The notes below the pieces were generated by a model. It saw only the letters and a program-made list of their open reading frames with translations, searched no databases and was not told where the DNA came from. A stretch of 64,000 nt of DNA, taken from positions 310,001-374,000 of the forward strand of contig NZ_JACHJV010000002.1 in NCBI RefSeq assembly GCF_014203855.1, given 5' to 3'. Below are positions 46,748 through 56,119 of this stretch, piece by piece. The DNA comes from Kitasatospora kifunensis (GTDB taxonomy: Bacteria; Actinomycetota; Actinomycetes; Streptomycetales; Streptomycetaceae). Both the position numbers and the translations under genes were made by a program. The stretch's first letter is position 1, and each line of letters begins with the position of its first letter.

Positions 46748-48103
46748 TCAACGCAGCAGGTCGGCCTCCCGTACGCGGTGCAGGTGGATCAGGACGTCGC
46801 AGGACGGGCCGAGCGGGATGGTGTCGAGGTCGCAGGGGTATTCGGTGCCGATGTGGCGGGTGGGGCGGGCGGTGTTCAGCCAGGCGCGGGCCGCGGGCGG
46901 GGCGTTGCGGGTGTCGAGGAAGAAGTCGGTGTGGCAGACCTGGTCGAGGGTGTACTCGTTGCTGTCGGGAGCGGGCGCGCCCACCGTGAACTTCTTCCAG
47001 GTGCCGCCGAGGCCCTGGCTCGTCGACAGGAAGGAGCCCTGGCCGAAGGTGGTTTCGATGGCGAAGTAGTCCTTGCCGAGCGCCTCGCGCAGGAAGGTGC
47101 CCTGCACCTTGGCGTACATGACGGGGTCGTCGGTCACCAGTCCCACGTGCCCGTCGTGCGCCGACAGCAGGATCCGGTGGCCGGTGTGCTGGTGCCACCA
47201 GGTGATGTTGTCGGCCATCAACTGGTCGCGGTAGACCTCGGCGGCGTTCACCGACGGCTTGTCGGTGAAGTCGGTCGCGAGGAACCTGGCGGTCTGGGCG
47301 ATGGACCGGGCGTGCTGCACCGTCCACTCGAAATCCTCCTCGCCCGCGCCCGGTTGGCCCTGCAACAGCTCAAGGGCCTGCTGGGCGTTGGCCGCCAGCC
47401 GCTGGCGCTCGGGCAGCGGCTTCGCTATGTAGGTGAGGTAGTTGTCGATCGGGCGCAGGCCGGTGTAGAGCTCGGTGAAACGCGACAGCAGCTGTGGATA
47501 GCGCCGGCCGACGTAGCCCGTCACCCGTTCGAAGAAGTCGTCTCCCATGCTGGGAGCACCGAGGTCGTCGCCCATGAAGCGGACCTGCTGGCCGGGGTGG
47601 CGCCGGTTGTGCTCGCGCATCCACTCGACCAGGTGCAGGAACTCCCGGCGCCCGAACGGCGATCCCCCCAGGGCCTGCTGCACGACCTGGCGGGCGTCGC
47701 CCGGGCCGCCCCGGATGTACTCGTCGATCAGCAGTCCCGAGGGCCAGCCGATCTCCAGGGCGAAGGTGGTGAAGCCCTTCTCCTCGACGAGATACCGAAA
47801 GACCCGCTCCTTCAAGGTGAAGAGCTCGTGCGACCCGTGCGTGGCCTCGCCCAGGCCCACCACCGCGGCGTCGCCGATCATCGCCCCCAACGGCCGCAGG
47901 TCGGCGGCATGCGCCCCCGGCTCCGTCGACCGCAACGGGTGCGCGGCACGCGCCAGCGAGCGAAGCGGATCCTGGCCATCGGGCTTCGCCGGGGCCTTCT
48001 GGGCCTTCTGGGCCGCGAAGGCCGGCGTGGGAGCCAGCAGCACCCCCATCGTCGCTGCCGCCGCCCCCGTCAGCAGCTGACGTCGCCGCATCTTCTCGAT
48101 CAT
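46748..48103 (-). CDS. Secreted erythromycin-esterase-like protein
   Basis: This 451-residue protein starts at ATG 48103 (MIEKMRRRQLLTG), with GGAG eight bases upstream. A Tat-type signal (RRRQLLTGAAAATMGVLLAPTPAFA) covers residues 5-30. The family motif GLGEATHGSHELF lies near residue 83, with later conserved parts ALEIGWPSG and LLSAHDGHVG. Family members EreA/EreB open macrolide lactones, but many homologues in producers have other, unknown ester substrates. Export makes intracellular macrolide resistance unlikely. A strong 13-bp stem lies 74 bp upstream in its leader. Confidence 0.88.
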   Translation of the reverse strand: MIEKMRRRQLLTGAAAATMGVLLAPTPAFAAQKAQKAPAKPDGQDPLRSLARAAHPLRSTEPGAHAADLRPLGAMIGDAAVVGLGEATHGSHELFTLKERVFRYLVEEKGFTTFALEIGWPSGLLIDEYIRGGPGDARQVVQQALGGSPFGRREFLHLVEWMREHNRRHPGQQVRFMGDDLGAPSMGDDFFERVTGYVGRRYPQLLSRFTELYTGLRPIDNYLTYIAKPLPERQRLAANAQQALELLQGQPGAGEEDFEWTVQHARSIAQTARFLATDFTDKPSVNAAEVYRDQLMADNITWWHQHTGHRILLSAHDGHVGLVTDDPVMYAKVQGTFLREALGKDYFAIETTFGQGSFLSTSQGLGGTWKKFTVGAPAPDSNEYTLDQVCHTDFFLDTRNAPPAARAWLNTARPTRHIGTEYPCDLDTIPLGPSCDVLIHLHRVREADLLR

Positions 48104-48176
48104 GCTGATCACTCCTCAACTCGATTAGCCGGCGCCGTCGGTGTCGACGCTGATCACCAGTCCATCACCCGGCTGA

Positions 48177-48255
48177 CGCGTTCTCGTCCGAGCACAGGAC
48201 GAGAACGCGGAGGGGACCAGGACCCACCGCGGCACCCGGACCAGGACCCTGGTCC
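48177..48255. promoter_or_regulatory. Two strong inverted repeats in a divergent gap
   Basis: CGCGTTCTCGTCC/GGACGAGAACGCG (13-bp arms, 7-nt loop; 48177-48209) and GGACCAGG/CCTGGTCC (48238-48255) lie in the 385-bp gap between the erythromycin-esterase-like and LRV-repeat genes. They may be a terminator/attenuator and an operator. The gap contains no gene. Confidence 0.5.
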
Positions 48256-48487
48256 TATGCACGGCTCAGCCGCTGGGCCCGGTCCGCGACGGCGAAGCGG
48301 TGGAAGAATGACTCACGCCCGCCCCCTGCGGCGCCCCGGGGAGCAGGGCAGCGCACACAGGCACCCGTCCACGAAACCCCGTGAGGTTCCCCGTGACCGT
48401 CAGGCTGAAGCCGCCGACCGGCCGTCCGCAACTGGCCGCCCGCCGGCGGGTCGAGGACCCGTGGCCCGGACAGGACGGGTGCTCACG

Positions 48488-50068
48488 ATGACGGGTGGGA
48501 GGGACGCGCTCGCGGAACTGCTTCAACGCGCCGGGCTTGAACTCGCGGGCGACCGGCGGGTCGAGGAGGTGCTGCCGCAGCGGGGGGCCGCCTGGGCGTC
48601 GCTGTTTCGGGGGCCGGGGCCGTCGAAGCGGCTGAGCGAGTTGTGGGCGCACGGGCTGGCGCTCAACCCGGCCGTACCCGACGAGCTCCGCGTCGGCCTG
48701 CTGGGTCTGTCGCACCACCTCCTGTGGCATCCACTGCCGACAGCGGTCGTGGAGGCGGCCATGGCGCACCCGCAGTGGAAGGTCCGGCAGTTGCTGGCGG
48801 AGGCGCAGCCGAACATCACGGCCGACCAGTGGAGCCGCCTGATCCTGGGCGAGCAGGACACCCGGCACCGCTGGATCCTGACACTGCTCGCGGCGGACCG
48901 GCGCGCCCAACTCACCGACACCGCCTACGAACAGCTCGCCGCCGATCCGTCCGCCCGGATCCGCGCCGAAGCCGCCCGGCTTCCCGAACTGCCCGTGCCG
49001 CTACTGACCGTCCTGGCCACCGACACGGATCCGTCCGTACGAGCCGTGGTCTGCGAGCGCGCGTGGCCTCAGCTGGACAGCCGGACGCGGCACGCCCTCC
49101 TCGGGGACGCCGACGGCAAGGTCCGCACCGAGGCACTGCTGTCCCACCACCAGGACCGCCCGATGCCCCGCGAGGTCTTCGATTCCGAAGACCTCGGCGA
49201 CCGCGCGGTGAAGGCCTGCCCCCTGGAGCGCGACCTCGCCGAGCACCTGGCCCGCCACGCCGACCGGGCCCAGCGCTGCGACCTCGCGCTCAACCCGCAC
49301 CTGGACGCGGACCTGGTCGCGCTCCTTGCCCAGGACTCCGACGCAGGCGTCCGCTCCGTGGTGGCCCTGCGCCCCGACCTCACCGAGGAGCAGCGGGCAG
49401 GCATCCACTTCGACTTCGACCCGGGCGGCCACTACTCCCCGCTCCGCTGGGTCGTCGCGCTGCACGGCGACTTCGACGCGATGCGCCGGCTGGCCGCCTC
49501 GTCGCACCCCCTGGTGCGCAGAAGCGTCGCCCGGGCCAGGCGCCTGCCTGCGGACGTCGTCGAGGTCCTCGCCCGGGACGAGGACCGCGTCGTGCGGCTC
49601 TTCCTCGCCGAATCGTGCGACGACGCACCAGCGGACCTGCTGGTGGAGGTGTGGCGGTGGTGGACGGGCAGCCTCGGTTTCCCGGACCGGCCGCACAGCC
49701 ATCCGAACTTCCCCCGAGCCGGCCTGCTGCAGTACGCCGATGACCCGAGCCCGCGGATGCGCCGACTCGCACTCGATGACCCGCAGTCGACGGCCGAGCT
49801 GGTTGAGCGCTTCAGCCGGGACGCCGACGAGGAGGTGAGGCTGCGGGCCGCCACCGATCCGCGGCTGTCGGCGGCCTCGGCGGTACGTCTGCTCGACGAC
49901 CCGCACGAGCGCGTACGCAACGCGGCCGCCAGACACCCACGGCTGCCCGCGCGGGTCCTGGTCCGGCTGCTGCGGGACACCGGCACCGCGCAGGAATCGG
50001 CCCGGAACCCGCTGCTGCCCGCCCGGACCCTGCGCCGGATGATCGAGCTGATCCAGCTGTCGGCCTGA
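48488..50068 (+). CDS. LRV/HEAT-like repeat protein
   Basis: This 526-residue soluble protein is built from about a dozen two-helix repeats of the variant leucine-rich (LRV) or HEAT type. Recurring units resemble LAxDxDPxVRxxVAxRP, for example TVLATDTDPSVRAVVCERAW and LLDDPHERVRNAAARHPRLPA. No catalytic motif is seen; such solenoids bind proteins or nucleic acid. The start ATG 48488 is chosen for where the repeats begin; the ribosome site is weak. It stands between two unrelated transcription units, and no partner is apparent. Confidence 0.82.
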   Translation: MTGGRDALAELLQRAGLELAGDRRVEEVLPQRGAAWASLFRGPGPSKRLSELWAHGLALNPAVPDELRVGLLGLSHHLLWHPLPTAVVEAAMAHPQWKVRQLLAEAQPNITADQWSRLILGEQDTRHRWILTLLAADRRAQLTDTAYEQLAADPSARIRAEAARLPELPVPLLTVLATDTDPSVRAVVCERAWPQLDSRTRHALLGDADGKVRTEALLSHHQDRPMPREVFDSEDLGDRAVKACPLERDLAEHLARHADRAQRCDLALNPHLDADLVALLAQDSDAGVRSVVALRPDLTEEQRAGIHFDFDPGGHYSPLRWVVALHGDFDAMRRLAASSHPLVRRSVARARRLPADVVEVLARDEDRVVRLFLAESCDDAPADLLVEVWRWWTGSLGFPDRPHSHPNFPRAGLLQYADDPSPRMRRLALDDPQSTAELVERFSRDADEEVRLRAATDPRLSAASAVRLLDDPHERVRNAAARHPRLPARVLVRLLRDTGTAQESARNPLLPARTLRRMIELIQLSA

Positions 50069-50104
50069 TCGTCAGCTCCGAAGTGCCCTGCGGTCCAGGG
50101 AGGT

Positions 50105-50728
50105 TCAAGGCGCTGTGGCCGGGCCGGACAGCCGGTCCCAGAGCGTGGCCAGCTGGGCGTGGAGCACGTCTGCCGCCTGTTGCGGGGTGAGATGGCCGAT
50201 GAGGACGTGCGTGGTGAGGCCGTCCGCGAGCGCGAGGAGGGTCCGGGCCTCGCCTTGCGGGTCGACGGGCGGCGCGGCGCTCCCGGCGCTCTCGCCGGCC
50301 TCCCGGATGAGTTGGGCGAACGTCTCCTGCAGGGCTGCGTAGTTGGTCTTCAGCGTGTCGGCGAGCGGTTCGCTGACAGCCGCTTGAGCGACGAAGGCGA
50401 GCCAGACCCGTGCCTCGGCGCGGTGTTCTTCCTGGAGCAGTGCGATTTCGGTGACCGCGTGGCCCAAGTTGGTGCCGGCCGACTGGGCCGGACTCCTGAG
50501 GAGACGGGCCCGTACGCGCTCGGTGATCCGCTCGCCGATGTGCCCGAGCGCGAACACGAGCATCTCCTCCTTGTTGCGGAAGCAGCGCTGGACGGCACCC
50601 ATCGACACCTGCGCGCGGGCCGCGACGTCGCGCAAGGTGACACCCTCCAGCCCGTGTTCGTCTGCGAGGAGGCAGACGGCCTCGGCGATCCGGTGCCGTC
50701 GGCCCTCGTGGTCCACCTGCCTGGGCAT
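50105..50728 (-). CDS. TetR-family regulator (MPRQVDH type)
   Basis: This 207-residue protein has a helix-turn-helix TLRDVAARAQVSMGAVQRCF (31-50) and a C-terminal ligand domain. It is a paralogue of the TetR at 44433-45059. It is divergent from an amidase gene, and a 24-bp palindrome lies between the two genes, its likely operator. Confidence 0.92.
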   Translation of the reverse strand: MPRQVDHEGRRHRIAEAVCLLADEHGLEGVTLRDVAARAQVSMGAVQRCFRNKEEMLVFALGHIGERITERVRARLLRSPAQSAGTNLGHAVTEIALLQEEHRAEARVWLAFVAQAAVSEPLADTLKTNYAALQETFAQLIREAGESAGSAAPPVDPQGEARTLLALADGLTTHVLIGHLTPQQAADVLHAQLATLWDRLSGPATAP

Positions 50729-50802
50729 GTGCGGTTGCCTCCGTTGGTCGATGTGTTGGTCGATGCATTATCCGATGCGCTCGTATCGTTTCCCAGGCTA
50801 CA

Positions 50803-50826
50803 GTTCCGATGCAAGTGCATCGGAAC
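50803..50826. promoter_or_regulatory. 24-bp perfect palindrome, TetR operator candidate
   Basis: GTTCCGATGCA and TGCATCGGAAC flank the dinucleotide AG, 23 bp before the amidase start. A weaker related element (GATGCAT...CCGATGC) lies at 50762-50778. Confidence 0.7.
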
Positions 50827-50849
50827 GTGGACGGGGAGAGGTGAGGGCC

Positions 50850-52283
50850 ATGCGGGACGCCCTGTGGAAACTGTCGGCCGCCGCGCAGGCGGCGGCGGTG
50901 CGTGGCGGAGAGATCTCGGCGGTCGAACTGATCGACAGTCACCTGGAGCGCATCGCGGAGGTCAACCCGCAGGTGAACGCGGTCACCCAGCTCCTGGCGG
51001 AGCGTGCCCGGCAGGCCGCCGAGCGGACGGACCGGCGCCGCGCCGCGGGGGAGGAGCTGGGGCCGCTCGCGGGGGTGCCGTTCACGGTGAAGGAGTCCAC
51101 GGCCATCGAGGGCGTGCCGACCACGTTCGGCACCCCGCGCTTCCGCGACCTGGTGGCGCCGGTGGACGCGCCCCCAGTGGCCCGGCTGCGGGCGGCCGGG
51201 GCGATCCCGATCGGGCACAGCAACATGCCCACCCTGATCCTGGCCGGGATGCACACCCGCAGCGAACTCTTCGGCGACACGGCCAATCCCTGGGATCCCG
51301 CTCGGACCCCGGGTGGCACGAGCGGAGGCGACGCGGTGGCCGTCGCAACGGGCATGGCCGCGCTCGGCCTGGGCAACGACTCCGGCGGATCGGTGCGGGT
51401 CCCGGCCCAGTTCTGCGGGGTTGCGGGACTGAAGCCGACCACCGGCCGCTTCCCCGCCGACCACCGGATCCTCGGTCCGGACGACCCCGGCCCGGCCTCC
51501 CAACTGCTGGTCACCGACGGCCCGTTCGCCCGCACAGTCGGCGATCTACGGCTGGCGTACGAGGTGCTGGTCGGCACCGATCCGCGCGACCCACGGGCCG
51601 TGCCGGTGCCCGCCTACGGTGAGCCGCTGTCCGGGTCCTTGAAGGTCGCGGTCGTGGCGGATCCCGGCGGGCACGGCGTCCACCCCACGGTGCGCGCGGC
51701 CATCGCGGCCGCAGCCGAGGCCCTGCGCGACGCCGGGTACGAGGTGCACGAAGTGCCTGATGTGCCGCGACTGGACGAGGCGTTGGAGGCGTACGGCCGG
51801 ATCACCGTGACCGAGTTCGCCCCGACCTGGCCGGTGGTACGGGGGCTCCTCGGCGAGGGCGGTGACCGCTATATCGAGATGACGATGCAGCGGACCCCGC
51901 CCGCCAGCGCGGACGAGTTCATGAAACTCATGGGCAGTTGGCTGAACATCCGCCGCTCCTGGGCCGAATTCCTCCACGAGTACCCGCTGTTGCTCGGCCC
52001 GTCGTTCACCGAACCACCCGTCGAGCCGGGGCTGGAGTCGCGCGACCGGGCCGGGCGGGACCGGGTCGGGTCGGGAATGCGCCTGTGCACCGCGACCAGC
52101 TTCGTGGGCGTACCCGGGGTGGCCGTACCGACCGGCCTGGCCGACGGGCTGCCGACCGGGGTGCAGATCGTCGGGCGCGCGTTCCGGGAAGACCTGTGCC
52201 TGGCCGCGGCCCAGGCGGTCGAGGACGGGCTCGGCATCCTCACACCGGTCGAGCCGATCGTCGGGAAATCCACCGGCAATTGA
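50850..52283 (+). CDS. Amidase-signature hydrolase
   Basis: This 477-residue amidase-signature enzyme has the Ser-cisSer-Lys triad: Lys81 (FTVKES), Ser158 (GGTSGG) and Ser181 (NDSGGSVR). The usual GGSSGG has become GGTSGG, which keeps the catalytic cis-Ser. Targets of the family include amides, ureas and carbamates; this one's is unknown. ATG 50850 follows GAGAGGTGAGGG; GTG 50841 is an alternative. It is divergent from the TetR gene. A methyltransferase gene begins 26 bp after it, possibly in the same transcript. Confidence 0.92.
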   Translation: MRDALWKLSAAAQAAAVRGGEISAVELIDSHLERIAEVNPQVNAVTQLLAERARQAAERTDRRRAAGEELGPLAGVPFTVKESTAIEGVPTTFGTPRFRDLVAPVDAPPVARLRAAGAIPIGHSNMPTLILAGMHTRSELFGDTANPWDPARTPGGTSGGDAVAVATGMAALGLGNDSGGSVRVPAQFCGVAGLKPTTGRFPADHRILGPDDPGPASQLLVTDGPFARTVGDLRLAYEVLVGTDPRDPRAVPVPAYGEPLSGSLKVAVVADPGGHGVHPTVRAAIAAAAEALRDAGYEVHEVPDVPRLDEALEAYGRITVTEFAPTWPVVRGLLGEGGDRYIEMTMQRTPPASADEFMKLMGSWLNIRRSWAEFLHEYPLLLGPSFTEPPVEPGLESRDRAGRDRVGSGMRLCTATSFVGVPGVAVPTGLADGLPTGVQIVGRAFREDLCLAAAQAVEDGLGILTPVEPIVGKSTGN

Positions 52284-52309
52284 CGGCTCATCAGTTGTAC
52301 CGTCAGGGC

Positions 52310-53035
52310 ATGGCTGATGAGATCTTCGAACACCCGCGGCTGGCGGCGATCTACGACCCCCTCGACCCGGATCGCAGCGACCTTCACGCCTACCTGCACC
52401 TCGCCCGGCAACTCGATGCGAGGCAGGTGCTGGACATCGGCTGCGGCACCGGCGTCTTCGCACTTCTGCTGGCTGATCGCGGGATCGAGGTCGTAGGGGT
52501 CGATCCGGCCCGAGCCTCGATCGAGGTGGCCCGCAGCAAGCCGGGTGGTGATCGGGTGCGCTGGATCTGCGGTGACGCAACGGCGCTGCCACCGCTGCAG
52601 GTCGACCTCGCCACCATGACGGCGAACGTCGCCCAGCAGATCGTCGCTCCGCACACCTGGCAGCGAACGCTCGAAGGGGCATACGAAGCCCTGCGCCCTG
52701 GTGGGCACCTGGTCTTCGAGACCCGCGACCCGGCCAAACGCGCCTGGGAGGCGTGGAACCGCGCGGCCTCGCACGGGGTCACGGAGATCCTGAACGTCGG
52801 CGCGGTCGAGAGCTGGGGCGAACTGCTCGACGTGAGCGGACCCTTGGTGACGTTTCGCTGGAACTACGTGTTCGCCGCGGACGGGCAGCAGCTCACCTCC
52901 GACTCGACCCTGAGGTTCCGGGAACGCCAGGAGATCGAGGCGGACCTGATCGCGCAGGGATACGTGCTGCAGGAGGTCCGGGACGCACCCGATCGTCCGG
53001 GCAAGGAGTTCGTCTTCGTCGCCCAGCGGCCCTGA
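52310..53035 (+). CDS. SAM-dependent class I methyltransferase
   Basis: This 241-residue methyltransferase has motif I VLDIGCGTGVFALLLA (about 39-54), an acidic loop VVGVDPA and post-I region ICGDATALP. It resembles small-molecule methyltransferases of the ubiE type. The start ATG 52310 has a weak ribosome site and lies close behind the amidase gene. The substrate is unknown. Confidence 0.87.
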   Translation: MADEIFEHPRLAAIYDPLDPDRSDLHAYLHLARQLDARQVLDIGCGTGVFALLLADRGIEVVGVDPARASIEVARSKPGGDRVRWICGDATALPPLQVDLATMTANVAQQIVAPHTWQRTLEGAYEALRPGGHLVFETRDPAKRAWEAWNRAASHGVTEILNVGAVESWGELLDVSGPLVTFRWNYVFAADGQQLTSDSTLRFRERQEIEADLIAQGYVLQEVRDAPDRPGKEFVFVAQRP

Positions 53036-53058
53036 CCCTCCGCGACTGCGCTCGCTGC

Positions 53059-53100
53059 CGATCCGATCCGACCCGACCCGATCAGATCTGACCCGCAATC
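53059..53100. repeat. GATCC/GACCC low-complexity stretch
   Basis: Short imperfect pentamers (GATCC, GACCC, GATCAGATC) fill the gap between the convergent methyltransferase and DD-peptidase genes. No clear terminator stem is visible here. Confidence 0.5.
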
Positions 53101-53120
53101 AGATCACCGGCAGGCGTGGT

Positions 53121-54287
53121 TCAGCGGCACAGGGCCGCCTCCACGACACTCTCGACCTGCTTCGTTTCCTGGGCGGTCGGGATGATGGTCACCGCGACAT
53201 TGACGGCGCGGCCGTTGTCGGCGACGCCGCCCCGGGTCTCGTATCCGGGGATGTCACCGCCGTGGCCCCAGTAGACACCACCGCACGGCAGCGGCCTGCT
53301 CATGAGCCCCAGTCCGTAGCGGATGCCGGTGTCCCCGACGGGGACGGTGGTGCGCATCTGTGCGAGCTGGGCCGCCGGGAGGAGGCGGCCGCCGAGCAGC
53401 GCGGTGAAGAACCGGTCGAGGTCGGAGTTGGTGGAGATCAACTCACCTGCCGCCCAGGCTGCGGAGGGATCGATTTCGGTGAAGTCACGCAGCGGCGCGC
53501 CCGCCGACTCCCTGTGGTAGCCCTCGGGGTGGGGCTCTCGGATGGTCATGTCGCCGGGGGTGGGGAAGTAGGTGTGGCGCAGCCCGATCCGCTGGATGAT
53601 GCGCTGGTCGATCTGCTCGGCGAGGGGTCGGCCTGTGACCTTCTGGATGATCAGGCCGGCCAGCAGGTAATTCGTGTTGCTGTACTCCCAGTTCGTCCCG
53701 GGGGCGAAGTCGGCCTTGTGCTGGAGGGCGGTGTCGAGGAGGTCGCGAGGGTCGAAGTACTGGTGCTGAAGGGTGTCGTCGGCAATGTAGGCGGAGTAGT
53801 CGGGAAGTCCGCTGGTGTGCTGGAGCAGCTGGCGGACGGTGATGTGACGTCCGTCGATCCCGTCCCCGCGGACGAGGCCCGGCAGGTAGGTGTCGACGGA
53901 GGCGTCCAGGTCCACCTTGCCTTCGGCGACGAGTTGCAGCACGACCACCGCGGTGAACGTCTTGGTGTTGCTGCCGATCCGCACCTGACCGTCGACGGGC
54001 ACCTTCGCGCCGGTGGTCAGGTCGCCGACCCCGGCGGTGTAGTTATGGGTGCGACCGTCGCGGTCCATGACGCTCGCCAGCGCGGCGGGTATGCCGTCGG
54101 TGCGCACCAGCGCGTTCAGGCCCTGCTGGACGGTGTCCGGCCTGGCGGCGGCGAACGCCGTGGGCGGCGCCAGGACACCCATCGCCAGGACGCCCACGGC
54201 CACCGCGGCCGCGGTCGGCACCGCCGTGCGCTGACCACCCCGCCGCCGTCCGGAAGAGCGAACCTTCTGCCGTGCCTGATCACGCAT
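53121..54287 (-). CDS. Secreted serine beta-lactamase/DD-peptidase (R61-like)
   Basis: This 388-residue protein has an N-terminal signal (TAAAVAVGVLAMGVLAPPTAFA) and the three motifs of class C beta-lactamases and DD-carboxypeptidases: Ser106-Xaa-Xaa-Lys (SNTK), Tyr-Xaa-Asn (YSN in EYSNTNY) and HGG (GHGGDIPG). Length and VDLDASVDTYLPGL/ITVRQLLQHTSGLPDY resemble the Streptomyces R61 DD-carboxypeptidase. ATG 54287 has GGAG seven bases upstream. It probably trims peptidoglycan stem peptides outside the membrane; an esterase role is possible. No regulator gene is adjacent. Confidence 0.9.
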   Translation of the reverse strand: MRDQARQKVRSSGRRRGGQRTAVPTAAAVAVGVLAMGVLAPPTAFAAARPDTVQQGLNALVRTDGIPAALASVMDRDGRTHNYTAGVGDLTTGAKVPVDGQVRIGSNTKTFTAVVVLQLVAEGKVDLDASVDTYLPGLVRGDGIDGRHITVRQLLQHTSGLPDYSAYIADDTLQHQYFDPRDLLDTALQHKADFAPGTNWEYSNTNYLLAGLIIQKVTGRPLAEQIDQRIIQRIGLRHTYFPTPGDMTIREPHPEGYHRESAGAPLRDFTEIDPSAAWAAGELISTNSDLDRFFTALLGGRLLPAAQLAQMRTTVPVGDTGIRYGLGLMSRPLPCGGVYWGHGGDIPGYETRGGVADNGRAVNVAVTIIPTAQETKQVESVVEAALCR

Positions 54288-54740
54288 CACAAAACTCCTA
54301 CGGAATCGTTGGGACGCCAGGGGAGTCCAGGCGGATTCCCCTGATCGCTGTCGGCAGTATGGCCGGGCGGCTCACCGCTGACCTCCCCCGATCGAGGGAG
54401 CGTCTTCTCCCGCCTTCCCGTGATGCGCACCCGGGCCTCGGGATACCAGGATGGTGCGGGATCTGTGGTCGACAGGGGGCGATCTGTGGGGTCGACGCGG
54501 GCGAGCAATGTGCCCGGCCTGGGCCGCTGGGCGTAGTCGTTGATCGTGTCTGCGCGCTGCACGCCGGCCTCGGCCGGCGCGGCCTCAGAGCACCACTGAG
54601 TCGGATTGTCGACTTGTCCGGCGTGGGACGGGCTCGCCGCCCCAGCTCACGCCTAAGCTGCTGCGCAGCCGCTGCCCGTGATCCGTATGCCGGAGTGTCC
54701 CGAAGTCCCGAGGATCCGTACCTACTGAGGAGTCACTGTC
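54288..54740. other. 450-bp gap without a supported gene
   Basis: Open frames exist, but none has a good start or domain. It must hold the promoters of the DD-peptidase and of the small protein that follows. I see no clear palindrome. Confidence 0.4.
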
Positions 54741-55103
54741 GTGGCGACCATCGTGCTTGACCAGGACCGGCTCGTCGTCCACCTCACGGTGTGGGAGAAG
54801 GTGGAGGCGACCCACGGCGACCTGCACATCCCGCTCGCCGCCGTGCGCGCGGTGTCGATCGTCAACCACCCGCTGGATTCGCCGAGGGGTTTGCGCGCTC
54901 CGGGGACCGACGTCCCCGACGTCGTCAAGGCCGGTACCTGGCGCAGCTCGACCGAAGGAGTGCAGTTCGTTGTCGCGACTCGGGGCGAGCGCGCGGTGCG
55001 CATCGACCTGGTCAAGGGCCAGAGCGCTTTCGACGTCCTGCTGATCGGCGTGGATGATGCGGAGGCCGACGCCGCCGCGATCCGTGCCGCCGCGGGTCTG
55101 TGA
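54741..55103 (+). CDS. Small conserved protein, PH-like fold suspected
   Basis: This 120-residue cytosolic protein starts at GTG 54741, with GAGGAG eight bases upstream. Predicted strands dominate (IVLDQDRLVVHLTVWEKVEA, VQFVVATRGERAVRIDLV) with a final helix, as in bacterial pleckstrin-homology-like domains. No catalytic residues are seen. A role cannot be assigned. The SDR gene follows 125 bp downstream on the same strand. Confidence 0.75.
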   Translation: MATIVLDQDRLVVHLTVWEKVEATHGDLHIPLAAVRAVSIVNHPLDSPRGLRAPGTDVPDVVKAGTWRSSTEGVQFVVATRGERAVRIDLVKGQSAFDVLLIGVDDAEADAAAIRAAAGL

Positions 55104-55228
55104 TCCGGCAGAGAGAAAGAGCCTGCGGCGCCCTTCGCCCGCACAGTGCGGGGCGCCTAGACTTCTTGCCGCCGACCACGCCTGCCTGGTGATAGGCAGT
55201 GTTCTGCTGTAGTCGGAGGACATGAGGA

Positions 55229-55984
55229 GTGTCTGTGCCCGTACTCGCCAACAAGGTCTGCGTCGTCAATGGCGCCGCCAGCACGATCGGACGGGCGGTG
55301 GCCGAGCGGTTCGCGAGCGAGGGCGCTGTGGTCGTCGGCGTGGACCAGGTCGATCACTCCGTCGGCGACCACGTGGTGCGGGCGGACCTGACTGATGAAC
55401 CCCAGGTCCAGGCCATGTACGAAGAGGTCGTGCGCAGGCACGGCCGCCTGGACGTCATCTACAACAACATGGGGTTGATGGACCGCGGCGACCACTCCGT
55501 GCTGGACACCAGCCTGGAAACCTGGCGCAGGGTGCACGATGCGAACCTGACCAGCATCTTCCTGTCCTGCAAGCACGGGATCCCGCACCTGCTGAACACC
55601 CAACCGGCCGGCGGGTCCGTCATCAACTCCGCGTCGTTCCTGGCCGCCGTCGGGTCGGCGACGGCCCCGATGGCGTATGCGGCCGCCAAGGCCGGGGTCG
55701 TGCAGCTGACCAGGGACCTGGGCGTCCATCTCGCGCGCAGTGGGGTACGCGTCAACGCGGTGCTGTTCGGGCCGATTGAGACGCCGGACCAGCGGGCCGT
55801 CTTCGACCGCAATCCAGGAGCTCTGGAGAAGCGGCTGGTGCACTGGCCGATGGGACGATTCGGCACGTTGGAGGAGGCTGCCGGAGCGATCACCTTCCTC
55901 GCCAGCGATGATTCGGGCTTCATCACCGCCACCGCACTGCCACTCGACGGTGGCATCACCGAAGCGTTCACTGTCCCGGAATGA
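55229..55984 (+). CDS. Short-chain dehydrogenase/reductase
   Basis: This 251-residue classical SDR has a cofactor motif NGAASTIGRAV (TGxxxGxG variant, about 14-24), NNMG, Ser in INSAS and YAAAK. Asp in GVDQ at the end of strand 2 suggests NAD(H). GTG 55229 has GGAGGA eight bases upstream; GTG 55235 is also possible. The substrate is unknown. Confidence 0.9.
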   Translation: MSVPVLANKVCVVNGAASTIGRAVAERFASEGAVVVGVDQVDHSVGDHVVRADLTDEPQVQAMYEEVVRRHGRLDVIYNNMGLMDRGDHSVLDTSLETWRRVHDANLTSIFLSCKHGIPHLLNTQPAGGSVINSASFLAAVGSATAPMAYAAAKAGVVQLTRDLGVHLARSGVRVNAVLFGPIETPDQRAVFDRNPGALEKRLVHWPMGRFGTLEEAAGAITFLASDDSGFITATALPLDGGITEAFTVPE

Positions 55985-56119
55985 CGCGCAGCGGTGCCCA
56001 ACGGCACCCGGGGAAGTCATTTTGTTTCCAAGCAGATTGATGAAGAGTCAGCGCTGCTGGGCCACTGGGCCCGTTGTGGCGGCGGCCGCCGTGCTCACCG
56101 CCGCCACGATCCTCACCTG

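Noticed and set aside
46748..48103. Erythromycin-esterase-like gene as a macrolide resistance determinant
   Set aside because: The protein carries an export signal and the family is functionally broad; no macrolide genes are present here.
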